From Pectinophora gossypiella (lineage: Eukaryota > Arthropoda > Insecta > Lepidoptera > Gelechiidae), in assembly GCF_024362695.1 (NCBI RefSeq), contig NC_065414.1, forward strand, positions 7,519,501-7,583,500: 64,000 nt of DNA, in the 5' to 3' direction. The notes below the pieces were generated by a model. It had not been told where the DNA came from. It searched no databases and saw only the letters and a list, made by a program, of their open reading frames with translations. Both the position numbers and the translations under genes were made by a program. This document shows, in pieces, positions 1 through 12,600 of the stretch. The stretch's first letter is position 1; each line of letters opens with the position of its first letter.

Positions 1-2360
1 CAGTAAACTGTATTTATGTGAAAATCTAGTCCTCATTGGGAATATACGAGTACCTTAGTCGTGAGCTTATGATTATGAAGTAAATTCTTATGTGTGTTAA
101 ACATACCTAACTTTACCAGTTGCGTGGGAGATATTGCTGTAAAGTAAGGATATTAATTGCGATGTGTTTTAATAGAGAACCTTGTGCATTTGTGCAATAG
201 TTTTAGATTATGTTATGTAGGAGATCACTTCATAGGAAATTGACATAAAAATCTTGGTAAAAATACTGCTTTTTATTATTTTTTAAGATAAAAATACAAC
301 AACCTACAAAAATGATATTTCTGAGATACAATCTTTGGCAACAGATATCAGGTTTGGGAAACAGAAAGTGATGTGAAAAGCACTTTTAAGTCGAGGCACT
401 ATCATAGCAATAATTTATCACAGTTTATCTCACGGCTGTGCGGAAATTGTGAGTGGGACTTTATGCCGGATAAGTGAAGATGATTCTTTAAAATTATCTT
501 CAGCATTATATTTTACCTTGTGTTTTTAGTACTTCATTAAAATATTATAAAAACTACTTACTTTAGAATTGTCATCAATCTACCAATTTTGTCATCACAT
601 ATTTAATATTGTTAAAGAATTATACAAAAATCTCACTAGACATAGTCGAAATTTTAATTCTAAAATTACTCAACATCAAAGACCCTTCAAAGAGTCCTTC
701 AAAGACATGATTAACTTTCGCGAACTTATATTATTACCTTTTAATAATGGTCCGTCATAAAAATTCCGTTTACCGGGACTAGGAACTTCAAGATTCCGGT
801 CAATTCCGCCGGCCATCCGGGAATTCACGGTATTCGACAAGATCCAAGATTTCCATTTGGAATTAGCCCGGTATCTCGGTTCCGAGAGCTGTTTTATAGA
901 TAAGATTCTTGCGGAGAAATGTTTTTCTTTGTTCTTATATTATTATAGGATAAAAAGGTTTAAGGCTTTGTACATTTTGGCTATGAAAAGTAATGTTTAT
1001 GATAAATCTACTATCAGTACGGTTTCTAAATATAAATCTAATCTAGGATCTTTTGTTCAGTCTAAGGTAGGTGAAATAAATATGTTGTAAGAGATAAGAG
1101 ATAGTTTTATCTCTATCAAGTGTTCAAGCCAACTAGATAATACCATCTGCGAGAAATCTACAATAAGTAACGCCCAAAATACAAAAGTCTAAAAGCCCTT
1201 GGAATAGGTGTATGTATAGTCAACATGTGGATTTAAAAACTTAAAAATGTAATGAAAGAATTTTGTGCAGAAAACATTTCGGAATGTTTTAAAACTTTCC
1301 TTCCAAAACGAATTCTCTTGTAAAATCTGTACGACGACCCCAAAACTTAAAATATTGCCCAGGACAGAACTTTCCGCACGCAGCAAACTTAAACAAAAAT
1401 GCATAAAAAAACACTCATAACATAAAAATCATTGTGGGTTCTTCAGAAATACTTACATTGGAAAGACTACCTACTTACAATGCATTTACTTAAAGCCTAT
1501 TCACTGCGTATACTTTCCATTTTACATTTATGATTTTTATATTGCAATCTTCATCCAATCATGTAGAAGGAGGTCGTTCTTTTAAATCTTCATTCGAGAG
1601 TCTATTCTTATTCCACATTGTGAATGTGCAGGGGATTAAAACCATTCTTGGGATTCCCTGTAGGGCTGAGGTTAGGGTTAGGGCTCGATTGAATGTGGTT
1701 TGTGGCGAAGGGGGCTGGACAGTGGACGCTTAGAAATGCTTCAGTGCGGTCTCGAAGTTGCCGATTGATATCCCTATAGGTAGTAGCATCTATAGCGATG
1801 ATAGTGGTTTGTATCTATTGATTTTGATGAGCATAAGTATATTCATCGTTTTTGGGTTTATGTATAACGATTTTACAATAAAATGTAAGACTGAATGTCC
1901 TTTTAAAATCCAAACCCAAATGTTTAATTATTGTGTCCCAAAAACCCCGGCTGCAAGAGTATTTTACAGATCATATTTTGAATATGTCTAAAAATACATT
2001 TAATGATGCGTTGATGAGGTTGGTATTTCACTTCACAACCCACACAATAGAAGAAGAACAATACATTTAAAGTTCTTGTTAAGGATACCGGACCTGTCAA
2101 ATCTTCAAAAAGGACAAATTGTAATCATTTCTCTAGCGATGAATACAATTAAGCATACTTTATGTAAAAAAGCTTATTATAAGACTAAAGATGAATGCCT
2201 GGTATTAAATATGTTCTTCTAAGTATTAAATTACTTGTAGTGTATAACACCTTGCAAAATGACGTAGATTCAATGATTTTAAAATTGACCTTCAACAAGT
2301 TTATCCATCATAATTAAGTTGAATAAATTATTCTGATCTGTTAATATGAAGATAAATTTC
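1..2360. other. Noncoding, AT-rich
   Basis: Short frames at 569-760, 857-1090, 1530-1733 and 1758-1991 have no protein-like character or recognised similarity. A possible fragment of the 51010 repeat lies at about 1118-1180 and a SINE scrap at 2083. Confidence 0.5.
2083..2115 (+). mobile_element. Fragment of SINE family 1
   Basis: Only the CCGGACCTGTCAAATCTTCA block near the family's 3' end is present, in AT-rich DNA. Confidence 0.5.
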
Positions 2361-2363
2361 TGT

Positions 2364-2620
2364 TTACAATACAATACAATACAAATACACTTTATTGCAC
2401 CAAAATAAAAAGAAATAATTACAAAAATTATTATTAAAAATTATTATTATTAATTATTAATTTGGCGATTTGCCATGTACTTAGTTAAGAGACTTTTTGT
2501 AATTATTTCTTTGTAATTATTTAGCGATAAGGCCGCCGCCTTATCGCTTAAAGCGATTTCTTCCAGACAACCATAAGGTGAGGAAAAAGGTAAAAAAAAA
2601 ATTGAAAGATTGCGGGTACA
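2364..2620 (-). mobile_element. LINE/SINE 3' end
   Basis: In reverse it reads TGGTTGTCTGGAAGAAATCGC and GCGATAAGGC, ending GGTGCAATAAAGTGTATTTG with a (TATTG)n tail at 2364-2379. This is a common 3' UTR type of lepidopteran non-LTR elements. In this copy GCGATAAGGC and GCCTTATCGC (2523-2547) form a 10-bp palindrome. Confidence 0.7.
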
Positions 2621-2917
2621 AACTATGGATACAACTTAACAACAAATACATGCAAATAAATATATAACATACTTACAAATATAATATATAATAATAATAA
2701 TATAATATAATGTATAATATAATATATGTTTATTTAGAGATATGACTGTATTTTCACTCTGTCAGTTTAAATTACAGGATAATGCGAAAAGTGAGTAATC
2801 ATTAAACATGTTGCTTCTGAGACGCGTGTAAAAAAATACGTATAAATGAATATAATACAAGTATGTTCAAAAGATAAAAGTAACTACAATACGGATAGAA
2901 ATACAATTTGTTTCCAG
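2621..2917. repeat. AT-rich low-complexity DNA
   Basis: A (TATAATA)n-like tract at about 2675-2735 dominates the segment. Nothing else was recognised before the candidate exon at 2918. Confidence 0.6.
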
Positions 2918-3090
2918 CTTCGATTTCAATAACACATGAGCCCAACAGGCTGACAGTTGTAATTAAAAGATTAAAGCCAATTTTGTTTAAACGACAACCC
3001 GAAACAGTTCAGTTTAAGTATGCAGACAAACCCGGGTTTACATTAAACGAAGGGCACGCTTCCTGTCTCGGCACACTGTCGAAATGTTAA
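2918..3090 (+). CDS. Possible terminal exon of an unidentified gene
   Basis: A pyrimidine-rich acceptor ending TTTCCAG precedes an open frame of about 57 codons (starts SISITHEPNR, ends CLGTLSKC) that stops with TAA at 3088-3090. An AATAAA lies 180 bases further at 3272-3277. The arrangement fits a last exon with its poly(A) signal. The protein resembles nothing I know, and no upstream partner exon was found. It may be a chance frame. Confidence 0.27.
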
Positions 3091-3623
3091 TTTTCCGGAA
3101 ATTAAAGTTGTTCCTACTCGCTACCCTTTAGCATAGCACGTCCTTTTATACACCTACTTTATGTTGAGAATTGTAAATGTCGTTTTTGTATCACTGTATT
3201 TTTTCTTTTATTGACTTTTTTGTTCTTCCTCTTTTAAAAGAAGTTGTCATTGTATGAAGGTTGCTTTAGGAAATAAAGTTCAGTTCTGACTTTTACTTTT
3301 ATTTCCACGTAAGTGAGTATCATTATTAATTTCCTTTCATACATATACATTTAAGACTCCATTACAAATTTGTTATTGCACACACAAAAAATTAACAAAA
3401 GATAGGCTTATCTCTAAAAGAGATCCGTAGAGAGGGTAATTGCAAAATGTTTAAAAGTTAAGTTTTGATGGTAGTACCTAACATTTTAGACACATAATTA
3501 TTTCTATTACTCATATTTATCCGCATAGGCATACTTAAAATAGTTACTCAAGATAGTTGTTGTGAGTGAAATCAATAAATAAATAAATAAAATATTCGCA
3601 TTTTCGCGTGTTGAACAGAGCAT

Positions 3624-3771
3624 GTACAGTCACGAGTACTAACATGTATACACTTTGAAACCATGTCACATTAACTTTTTTGACAAATTAAACCGTAAGT
3701 CGCATTAAATGTCAAATATGTTAGTGCGACAGGGTTCTAAAGTGGGTACATGATACTGCTCATGACTGTAC
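3624..3771. mobile_element. MITE, 148 bp
   Basis: Terminal inverted repeats GTACAGTCACGAG and CTCATGACTGTAC (one mismatch in 13) enclose TTTGACAAATTAAACCGTAAG and AAATGTCAAATATGTTAGTG. A second copy lies at 40327-40470. Confidence 0.82.
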
Positions 3772-5309
3772 TTATCATTATACACCTCCAAACCAGGTGC
3801 TGAACTGCACGGCATTACTATTAACAGTATCACATCCCGAGTTCGACCACTTTACAATTGTAATCCATTTGGGGCATTATTAAATCATGGGACAATTGTG
3901 CACAAAACACCTACAATACTGTAATAGGAGAGTGTAGTTCGTGGCATTGTGGTTGAACCAGATAGATCAGGTAATAGGCTTGCCAATGAAGTGTTATTAG
4001 TTGAATGTACTGGGTATTATTCCATTTGTGCGGAAGATAGCTAGAGCAGAGTCTAAAGCTCAAATGGTATTGTTAGGTCAATTTTACAGGAAGGATTGCC
4101 TTTGGATGAGTACATTTTTTGAGCGGGTGGATTATTAAACAATGTACTTGCAGTATACCAGCATGACATGTTGAATTACAAGTTTTGTGACGTCACATAC
4201 AACTAGTTATCGAATCTAAAAAGTCGATATAAATTTAGTATTTTTGGCGGTAGACCGATAAGGGTGCCCAGTTGGATGCCAACCTCGGCTCAGGGCGTCG
4301 CGCGTCGTCTGAAAGTATTATATTTGGAAGAATCAATCGTCTCGCCACCACCACACCACAATTTGGTCGCAATAAAACATTTCTATTTCTATGTCTTTAG
4401 TGGGACGCTTAATGAGGGATATATAACGACCACCATGTTGTGCCGGCGGGGTCGGTTTCATGCACGTTACTTTATCTTCGAATACCTAGACCTATTACTT
4501 CGAAATTGTTGCAAAACGTCGTTTCTTGACTTTACTTAGAGATCTTTATTGCACTTATGCATGAAAGCGAGGGCGTCGAGAACTGAAGGGGTCATTGATA
4601 TATCGTAAAGGGAAGCAAATTTCAACGCAACTCTTATACTCGTATTTTTTAATAATTTCCTTCATATAAATAAAGTAAGATATGATAAACATGTGAAACA
4701 TACTGATATGATGGGGAAAAGTGATTGAGTTGATTAGTCATTCTTATCACAGTTGATTCATAGTTGCGAGGACATGTGCACTCGAAAATTTATGAAGTCG
4801 ACTCCAGAAGATATTATGATATTATCTAACCTAACATTGTTATCTGTAATACAACTCATTTATTATCTGTTGTATGACGCAAATAGTAACCTTAAACACT
4901 GACATACTATAAACAAATAGACTCACATTCGCTAAGGAAATTCTGAAAAAATCGTCCGAACCGTGCAATACGTATACATTAGAATTATGTAGATAGTAAT
5001 AAGTTTGTTCGCTTAAATAAAGACGTTATATCTGTTAAAATAAAATGCAATATTAGTTGTACAGTGTCGTTACACACCGTCGCTTGTGACAAGATGCGTC
5101 ACACTCTTTTTTTTACAGAGATTGGTTGTGTATTTGTTATACGAGTTCTATGCTTTAAAGTAAGTAAATATTCATTAAGTTTCATTGGATTATTCAAATG
5201 TGTCATAGTGATAACCCGAGTGACCTAGACGTTGTGTCTTTGTGAATATAACTAAGTAACTATTATATATATGCAGAGAACTGTTGAGTTGTTGAGATGA
5301 AACAGTAGG
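3772..5309. other. Noncoding between repeats
   Basis: Apart from the repeat at 4250-4460 nothing was recognised. No frame longer than about 90 codons is open. Confidence 0.5.
4250..4460 (+). repeat. Interspersed repeat, partial copy of the 51010 family
   Basis: AGGGTGCCCAGTTGGATGCC, AACCTCGGCTCAGGGCGTCG and CGGCGGGGTCGG align with the family, with unrelated sequence between. The frame 4264-4539 is therefore not a gene. Confidence 0.6.
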
Positions 5310-5492
5310 ACTAGGGCCCTGTGCTGGGAGGTTTTCTGGCCACGTCTTTCCCTCAGCGTTACAGATTCCGATGTGGTAGTAGTTTTACAGTTAGTTACAT
5401 AATATGTAATTTAATTATGTTTGACGTTCAAAAAGCGCTAACTTTGTAAGCCAATTTTGAAAAATAAATATTTTTGAATTTTTTTTTTGAAT
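5310..5492 (+). mobile_element. LINE 3' end, AAATATTTTTGAA tail type
   Basis: GACTAGGGCCCTGTGCTGGGAGG, GATGTGGTAGTAGTTTTA and the end AAATAAATATTTTTGAATTT match in reverse the repeat at 57345-57505. Confidence 0.65.
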
Positions 5493-5505
5493 TTTGAGAC
5501 AAAAA

Positions 5506-5650
5506 GAGTCGTTTATACATAAGTACTTAAGATTACGCCTTTTTCTCGTTAGGGAGAGACTACGGAATTCCACTATGATCCTGACACATCACTTTCGCAT
5601 CTTACACTCTCATTAAAGTCTTCCTGTATGCTCGCCAGTTTAGACTACTC
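5506..5650 (-). mobile_element. LINE 3' end, (CATA)n tail family
   Basis: TACATAAGTA tail, ATTACGCC...TCGTTAGGGAGAGACTACGG, then ATGATCCTGACACATCACTTTCGC, all in reverse. Same family as 13505, 15656, 17968 and 44108. Confidence 0.65.
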
Positions 5651-5774
5651 TTGCCCTGGCCTTTCTTTTAAACATCTTGGAGATTTTTATAACACAATAC
5701 ACAATATATTTTTATTTACTAGCACGAATCGTCAGCGCAATTAAAAAATCATAGTATGTGTTCTATATAGGACT

Positions 5775-5950
5775 GCAGCAGGTCGAAATCATTTATTTTT
5801 ACCGGCCTGGTTTTTCCTACTGCTGGCAAAGGCCTCTCCTCTGAGCTTCCACTTCTCCCTGTCCTGAGCAATCTCTCTCCAATACGTCTCAAACGCATCC
5901 AGGTCGTTTTTCCATCGCTTCCTGGCTCTGTCTATGCCTTTGCGTCCGAA
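5775..5950 (-). mobile_element. LINE fragment, C-terminal coding tail
   Basis: On the - strand an open stretch codes for IDRARKRWKNDLDAF, REIAQDREKWK and GEAFASS, a pattern typical of the C-terminal tail of LINE reverse transcriptases (RWxxDLDxF ... AQDRxxW). No RT core remains. Confidence 0.7.
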
Positions 5951-7198
5951 ATCATAATTCAATCAACTATTTGTAATTCCATAACAGCAATTCCTTTCGG
6001 CTTACGAAATTCAATAATATCAAAATTACATATATTATGATATGCAACCAGACTTCAATTAATTGTTTGAATAGATTCCTTTCACACAAGGGCTTCACAG
6101 TGGGGACAGTTAATTAAATTTTAGGCTGTCTAGTATTACAACCGTCAGGTATATCTGGTATTTAGACAATTTCAGTAGGCGGGAACTATATATATCTATC
6201 TGCTTTCCCAAGGAATGTCAGGCGATTATATATTGATATATCAGTTTCGTCTTTATCATAAAAATCTAACGCATTTGTATTTCGACCTGGAGGTTCCGGG
6301 TTCGATTCCCAGTGAGAACATTATTTTTTAGACCCTAGTTTGGTTAGGACATTCCAGGATAATCCGATAGTCCGAAAGCAAAATGATCCATGCTTCAGAA
6401 GGCACGTTAAATAGTCAGTCCCGGTTACTATTTACATAATGCCAGAGGCCTTTGGCAGCTCAACTGTAACCGGGACTTCAGCGTAATGAGATCGGTCGTT
6501 GACCTTACAACCCATATAAGAGAAGGTATTTTCTATACATACCCGGTATTCAGTTTCCTTGATTTAAGGAAGTCTATCTTAATGTCTATCTTACTACCTG
6601 GGTTCGATTGCACGGCATCCGTGACTCGGGCCTGTCCCATGAAGATTATTATTGTGTTCTCGTCTTTCGAATCTGTTACTAATACTAGGTTAAATTTTCT
6701 GTTACTAACATTAACATTGACTAGCATCCAAAATAAATATTTTGAATTAGAATTTAATGTATGATCCGAATTATCACACTCTTTCTGTATCTCTCTTTCT
6801 CTCTCGATATCTGTCTTCTCGACGGGTTTTATCTAAGAATAAAATGAAGCATATTTGTGCCACTGCGTAACCGGAACCATTCGATATCTTTCAAACGTAA
6901 ACGTTCTCAATCCAAAGTTCAATTGGACTTGATTGCAGCAAAACTTGCTTTAACAGTAATTAATCTTGTACAAAGGTCAAAGACCCTTCTGTGATTGATT
7001 AAGGGGAAGCCCGTGCCCAGTTTTGGGAACTATATATACAAGTCTGTTATATACAAGAAATTACTATGTTGCCAACTGAATATCTAACGCTGTATATATT
7101 TGTGGTGACCAAGTAGCTCTAGTAATTACATACCTCTATAATTAGAGACTGTGACTGAGAAGTGCTCTATCTCGCTAAGGCACCATAGTTGCGCCATC
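5951..7198. other. Noncoding around a SINE
   Basis: Besides the SINE at 6283-6490, a CT-rich tract lies at about 6778-6812. The frames 6486-6764 (+) and 6533-6727 (-) overlap each other and look non-coding. Confidence 0.5.
6283..6490 (+). mobile_element. tRNA-derived SINE, family 3 (shared-core family)
   Basis: B-box GGTTCGATTCCCAGTGAG at 6298, then ACCCTAGTTTGGTTAGGACATT and the core CATGCTTCAGAAGGCACGTTA shared with the composite SINE. The 3' part contains CGGTTAC...GTAACCG, able to pair. Old copy. Confidence 0.7.
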
Positions 7199-7364
7199 AG
7201 GGGAGTTAAAATGGCCACATCGAAGCAATTCATCTAAGAAAGCAATGTTGCAATTTGAAATTTGCGCATATAAAAGTAAGTGCGCAATGCAAACAAATGT
7301 CAAATAGCAATATCGCTTTCTTAGATGAATTGCATTCATGTGACCATTTTAAACCCCCCCTGTA
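7199..7364. mobile_element. Fold-back MITE with ~70-bp inverted arms
   Basis: GGGGAGTTAAAATGGCCACAT at the left is mirrored by ATGTGACCATTTTAAACCCC at the right. AGCAATTCATCTAAGAAAGC and GCTTTCTTAGATGAATTGC pair further in, and pairing continues to a central TGCGCA. No coding capacity. Confidence 0.8.
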
Positions 7365-7365
7365 G

Positions 7366-7509
7366 GAAATTATTCGGGATTGAATACATTTAAGAAAGAA
7401 AGAAAGAAAGAAACATTTAAATCTATGCAATTGTATAGAGTGTATAAAGAGTATGTCACCAGGTTGCAGAAGCAATCGGTTGCCGGCATCTGAATCCCGA
7501 ATAATTTCC
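7366..7509. repeat. 17-bp perfect inverted repeat around an (AAAG)n tract
   Basis: GGAAATTATTCGGGATT at 7366 and AATCCCGAATAATTTCC at 7493 are exact reverse complements. A short GAAA/AAAG microsatellite lies at 7391-7411 between them. It adjoins the MITE at 7199-7364. Confidence 0.75.
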
Positions 7510-8989
7510 CGCTGGTGGCTCAACCATGGTCTCTTAGTGAGATAGGGCCGTTAGTGCATACTCTGCTATGATTAAATTACGCATTCAATTATGTGTTGAA
7601 TCAGTGTCTCGTGTTTGCTATGACATAAAGCCCATAGTGCTAGGTACTTAGGTATTACGGGGAGCGGGTTTTCCATTACGTGTAAGTGAAACCTTATGTA
7701 GATCAAATGTTCTTTCTTCTTTTAATAGTACATGATAGTAGAAAAAATATTTTCTAATCATAAAAATCTTGATTCGTATAAAATTAGTAACAGGTATTAT
7801 GTAATTTGTTTATATCTGGTGCCATGAAAACTGATAACACGTCATACAAAAAGGAGAGGTTTCTGCAATTTATTATATAAATTCTGTGATACTACTGAAA
7901 CATCAAAGGATTTCAAGCACATATAATCCATACATACCAGTACTTATATCAAAACAGTATGAAGGATCATGTTTAGGCCTAGACGGATTCACATAAGTTT
8001 ACACCTGTAGCTATACTATAGTCTCCACCATAAATGCAGACAGATTAAGCAGTGGACACACCTGCAAATCCTCGGGTACACGACAGGAGGGTGTGTGGAC
8101 ATGACTTAGGGATTACGGCACCGAAGGTACAATAAACAACACAGATTTGCTATAACGGTGTATGTGTCTCAAACAATGTTATCGTTTATAGCTGGTTATG
8201 ATATTGTATCGACGTCTACTCGAACTGGTCTATTGATATGTAGAGCTTCAATTCCATTAGGTAATGAATAGGTATAGTAGGTACATCGACATATACTATT
8301 ATTTATATTTGTAGGTAGTTGTAGGTAGATATTTGTAGGAGGTGGATAGATGTGGAAAGAAAATAAACAATTCAGTCTTGGCATAATCTTTGTTTCATTA
8401 ACACAAACACAAACAATAGTAAGTCTAAAGACATTATTACATACAAATGCCATCTATAACATTTTCTTACTTTTCACATCTTTATGTACTCAATTTAACG
8501 ATTGATGATTTGTTTTGCTTTTGTACACATTTCAGTTTTGTATATTAACGATAACCTCTTGACTTATAGGTTTATCATTACCAGAAGGTTACATAACTTG
8601 GTTTTATTTTACTAATTATATATTAACCATGCAAAAATCAAAGCCTTGTATAATCCTTCATTTTCCGTCAGATGTCGGAAATTCCTCAAATTAATATTCA
8701 AAAGGGTCCAGTCTTTATCGTTCATTTCGCGCCATTAAGTCTTCAAACGCAAGCTAGTTAATAAATCAAGCCGATTTTGTTCTTGATGGTTTGGCATAAG
8801 TTTGAGATTAACGAGGTAGGCTCACTTGCAGTGCTGGTGAATCGAAATGAATCGTTCTTTGATCTTTGTCTTCATTCGTATTACTATTTTATAGCAGATT
8901 TTTACCTCAAAGATTATTCATGGTTTGCAAGGCGAAAAATTCCCAAATGAGTATGCGAGATTGCTATACAACATTAGGTATAATTTGTT
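7510..8989. other. Noncoding, nothing recognised
   Basis: AT-rich. A short stretch at 8310-8350 repeats GTAGGTAG/GTAGGAGG. No supported gene, RNA or element. Confidence 0.5.
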
Positions 8990-9319
8990 TGGTAACCTCG
9001 GTAAACGCTGGTAGAATGCTAGCCTCTCATTTTGAGGTTGCAGGTTCGAATCCATCACAGCCCCAAACCAATGATAATCGAAATTTGTTTTCGAATTCAT
9101 GTTTGGATAATAAATATCCGGTGAAGGAAAACATCGCGAGGAAACCCACACTCGAGAAATGCGTTTTCGGACGTATGTGACCTAACCTGTATTGGGCTGG
9201 TTTTCCCTTCGCGGGTTGGAAGATCAGACAGGCAGTGGCTCTTGTAAAAAACCGGACCTGTCAAATCTTCAGGTTAGGTGAGCGGACCCTGTGAAGTACG
9301 GGATAATGCTAGGGAGATG
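8990..9319 (+). mobile_element. tRNA-derived SINE, family 1
   Basis: The B-box GGTTCGAATCC at about 9042 follows a GAATGCTAGCCTCTCATTTT segment, then the family body (TTCATGTTTGGAT, GGAAACCCACA, GACCTAACCTGTATTGGGCTG, CCGGACCTGTCAAATCTTCAG) and the end GCTAGGGAGATG. The start is approximate. The frame 8866-9180 here is not a gene. Confidence 0.85.
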
Positions 9320-11292
9320 TGTGTTGTTTGGTTTGATTTATTATTATAATTTATTTTACAATTATAATGAACTTGTTTTTAAATTTCTACTGGTACATGT
9401 TAACCACGTGATAGTCGATCAACACTCTATAATATTTGATCACCTGTACAATCGTTTTATCAACCTTCATAACCTTGAGTTTTCTTTCTATGCCAACTTT
9501 TTTCATTTAGAATTATCTTCATCGGTCTTTTTATTTTTGATACTGATTTTTTGTTCTATCTTCTCTAAATTCATAACTTCTTCTTTTTTGGTATATTTTC
9601 ATCTGATATGTTAGGAAACTGCAGACACAGCTTGGTAAAATAATTAGCCATTGCACGGGGCCCCTTTGTCGTCGATAATTTTATCTATTCGCTCCACTGG
9701 CCCGTGTCTCGTGGCTCATACTAATCTGATTGGGGGACCTTTGATGAAAGGGAAGTTAGTTTTGAAGAGGTTTTTATAGATCTTAATGCGTTGGGCAGAG
9801 TTTATTCATTTCTGTTGTGTTTTTGCATTCATTTTGTAAGGTAACGAATACTACCACGTAATTATTTACTTTAGGTTGTTTGCAATTTCAAAGTGCCTTA
9901 AGGTTATACCACTTTTGGGTTAGGCAAGTTATTTACATGAAAAGCTCTCTGTTGGGGGTCTCAAAAGATTCTTAAAGTTTTTATTATCGCTTAAATATTC
10001 ATGAAACTATTCTGTTTATAGAGTATGCTTGATATCTTAAATTAAAATATTAACAGCGCGTGTGGAATAGCCAGACGATCTCGGAAGCCGTCACCAACAG
10101 ACAGTCTGCATAGCTCAATATCGGAACTATGCGGCCTTTCATATACATAAACACATGGTGGCTTAATAACCCCCTCAAACGCTTGTTAGGTACAATACAC
10201 CGCAACATAGGAACAAGATTATTTTCAAAACTATGAATAGATTTATTCAAATGCATCGTAGGAGCGTCGAAGATATATTGTACTGTATTGAAAGCAAGAA
10301 TATATCATTATAATTCAGCAATTTCAATTTTAAAAAGATGACGTTAGCTTATTGAATTAAAAATATTGTAACTTATAAAGGAACCAGTTGTAGTCGAATT
10401 TAATTTGCGTATTCCAAACTATTCTCAAAGAAATTCTCGCTTTCGCGAATTGGACGTATTTTATCGAAGTTTTAACACCGGCGCTACAAATGTATTGTGA
10501 AGAAATACTTTAACTGCTAAACTTGGCAACATTTCGCAAGGATATAATTAATGGTCACCAACGGTTTCATTTTAAGGGCAAAACAAAAAGATAATTGCGC
10601 CCAATTAATTTCAACTCCTTGCAAATGAGGGTGGATTCCCTTTATGTGCCCTTCTAGCTTTTATTGGTTCCAGACAATATTTCGTTTGTCCGATTTGTTT
10701 TAACACTTGGATATTGGATTTTCTTGGGCGGTCTCTGACCGGTCGTTTCGACGAATTTATATGCGTTGTATCCAATTCTTTATTGTTGGTATTAATTTCA
10801 CTTAACAATAAATTCCTTTTTAAGCTGTGGTCGTTAGATAGCTTTAGACCCTTTGTTTCTAATTTATCTTATTTGGTGTTTGAGTCACTTTCAAAAAAAG
10901 GTTTATTCGTATTCGATGTTCCTTTAACATAGAAACTGGATACATCCAGTTTTGATAATCCGTTGTTGTTTGGAGTTAAACGACACGACAATTTTATTTT
11001 GTTTTACTTAATTACCATTTTAACAAATCACGATAATGCTGCGAATTATGACTTAAGATAAATAAGCTCACGACTATATCTCAATTGAGGTACATCCATC
11101 GCAAGATAAACTAAGTAGCCACACCTCACCAAGCTTTCTGTTAGACCAACGTCATAATTGGTGAACCGTATCACCCAACTGCACTTAACATAAATGCTTG
11201 TTTAGATGGTGAATTGCACTACGTGTCTCATAAGTCCATATCATTTAGGTTATATCCAACATATAAGAATATTGTCAATGTGTTTGTTCCAG
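9320..11292. other. Noncoding upstream of the 11293 exon
   Basis: The 107-codon frame at 9291-9614 is Phe/Leu/Asn-rich and AT-driven, not convincing. A TGAGTCA site lies at about 10881. No repeat was recognised. Confidence 0.5.
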
Positions 11293-11388
11293 GCGGCACT
11301 CTGCGCAGACTACAGCGTTCCGGTAGACTGCGTGCAGGCAGGACCAGCACCACGTCCTAGCTCCTTTCATGAAATCTCTGCACCTAAA
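11293..11388 (+). CDS. Probable 96-base coding exon (phase 0-0), gene not identified
   Basis: Seen: a good acceptor (TTTGTTCCAG) and donor (AAA|GTGAGTAC) flank 96 bases in which only one of three frames is open. It codes for 32 residues starting AALCADYSVPVDCV and ending SSFHEISAPK. Composition is much more protein-like and GC-rich than the flanks. Both ends are phase 0, so it could be skipped or joined to SH2-adaptor exon 2, which also starts in phase 0. Whether it belongs to that gene (13.6 kb upstream of its exon 1) or to another + strand gene is not shown. The family is not recognised. Confidence 0.5.
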
Positions 11389-12600
11389 GTGAGTACATAC
11401 GTTTGTTATTGTTATATGTGTAGAGGCATCAGCTGGGACAAAACAGGCCTCCCGTTCGTTTAAAATTTTGCGGGTTCCTGCGGTTTTCGCCAGTTGGAGT
11501 CAAGGTCCTCAAGCCATTGTGTTTGGGGTATTCCACGATCTTAATATCGGTCTAGCAGTAATGGGATCAACTATGCTAGATTAGTTTAGACATTGCTATA
11601 TTTGATTTCTTTTGCATTTCTTATTTTACGTAATAAATAAGTAATTGCTATCGGGATAAATTTCTAAATGAATGGTGGAGTCACCTCGTGGTGTGAATAA
11701 CTTTAAAACGGATATCACAACTTGACTAATATTTTTATATGGTCAGTAACATTTCTTTTCTTTAATATCTCATCTCACTGGAATGCGCCTCACCTTCCTG
11801 ATTCATCTTACTTGTTTATAGTTTTCGCCCTGTCTAGCCATACAGTTAGTATGACATCATCATAGCCAGGTGTCAAATACAATTCATTAGCATCATGTGT
11901 CTAGTCAAATCTTTCGAGAATTATACGTATACTTTTCCCATACATGTAACATGACAAAATAAAATAAAGTTTTTATATTATTAATAAAATAAATTCTTCA
12001 ATCGTGTGGGTTATGAGGTGGCTTAAATATTAGAACGACTACATACATACTCATTATAAAAATAAAACTCAAATATCTTTAAATTTAGTAATAATAATAA
12101 TAATAAAAAGTTTATTTAGTACGTACTTATATTTGTGCCTTTTATCTTTATAAGTTTGTAGGTCATAATTTTGTAGCCCAGTAGACTAAAAACCTTGATT
12201 CAATATGATATTGCAACTGAAAATGAACATAAAAACCGCGTTCGACCTTGAACGCTAATAGGCAATCTAACTAATAGTTAATATAATTTATTTTATCATT
12301 TTATTACACTGCGTTTCTAGAAACATGTATCATAGAAATTATTTATACTACTTCAATTGATTGTGTAATCATGGAAAAGTAGAGTAATAGTTTATAAATT
12401 ACGAAAGATAAAAGCTATCTATTTAAATTTATGACTCGGTCCACACATTCATAAACTTATACATAACACGATTATAATTATAATAACTACTACTAAAACG
12501 GCAGAGCAAGTAATCAAATTATGTATCGTTCTTGTTTTTAATTTCGTATTTTATCTGTTCTAGCATAGCAACACAATAATTTAAATTTGAAAAATATACA
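11389..12600. other. Noncoding
   Basis: AT-rich; an (ATA)n tract at about 12087-12105. Nothing else recognised. Confidence 0.5.

Noticed and set aside
1664..1690. GGTTAGGGTTAGGG resembling telomere repeats
   Set aside because: Only two imperfect units, and insects use TTAGG; chance likely.
7391..7411. (AAAG)n microsatellite as a feature of its own
   Set aside because: Very short; mentioned only as the centre of the 17-bp inverted repeat.
9291..9614. 107-codon frame with hydrophobic residues
   Set aside because: Phe/Leu/Ile/Asn-rich because the DNA is T-rich; begins inside a SINE and has no recognised domain.
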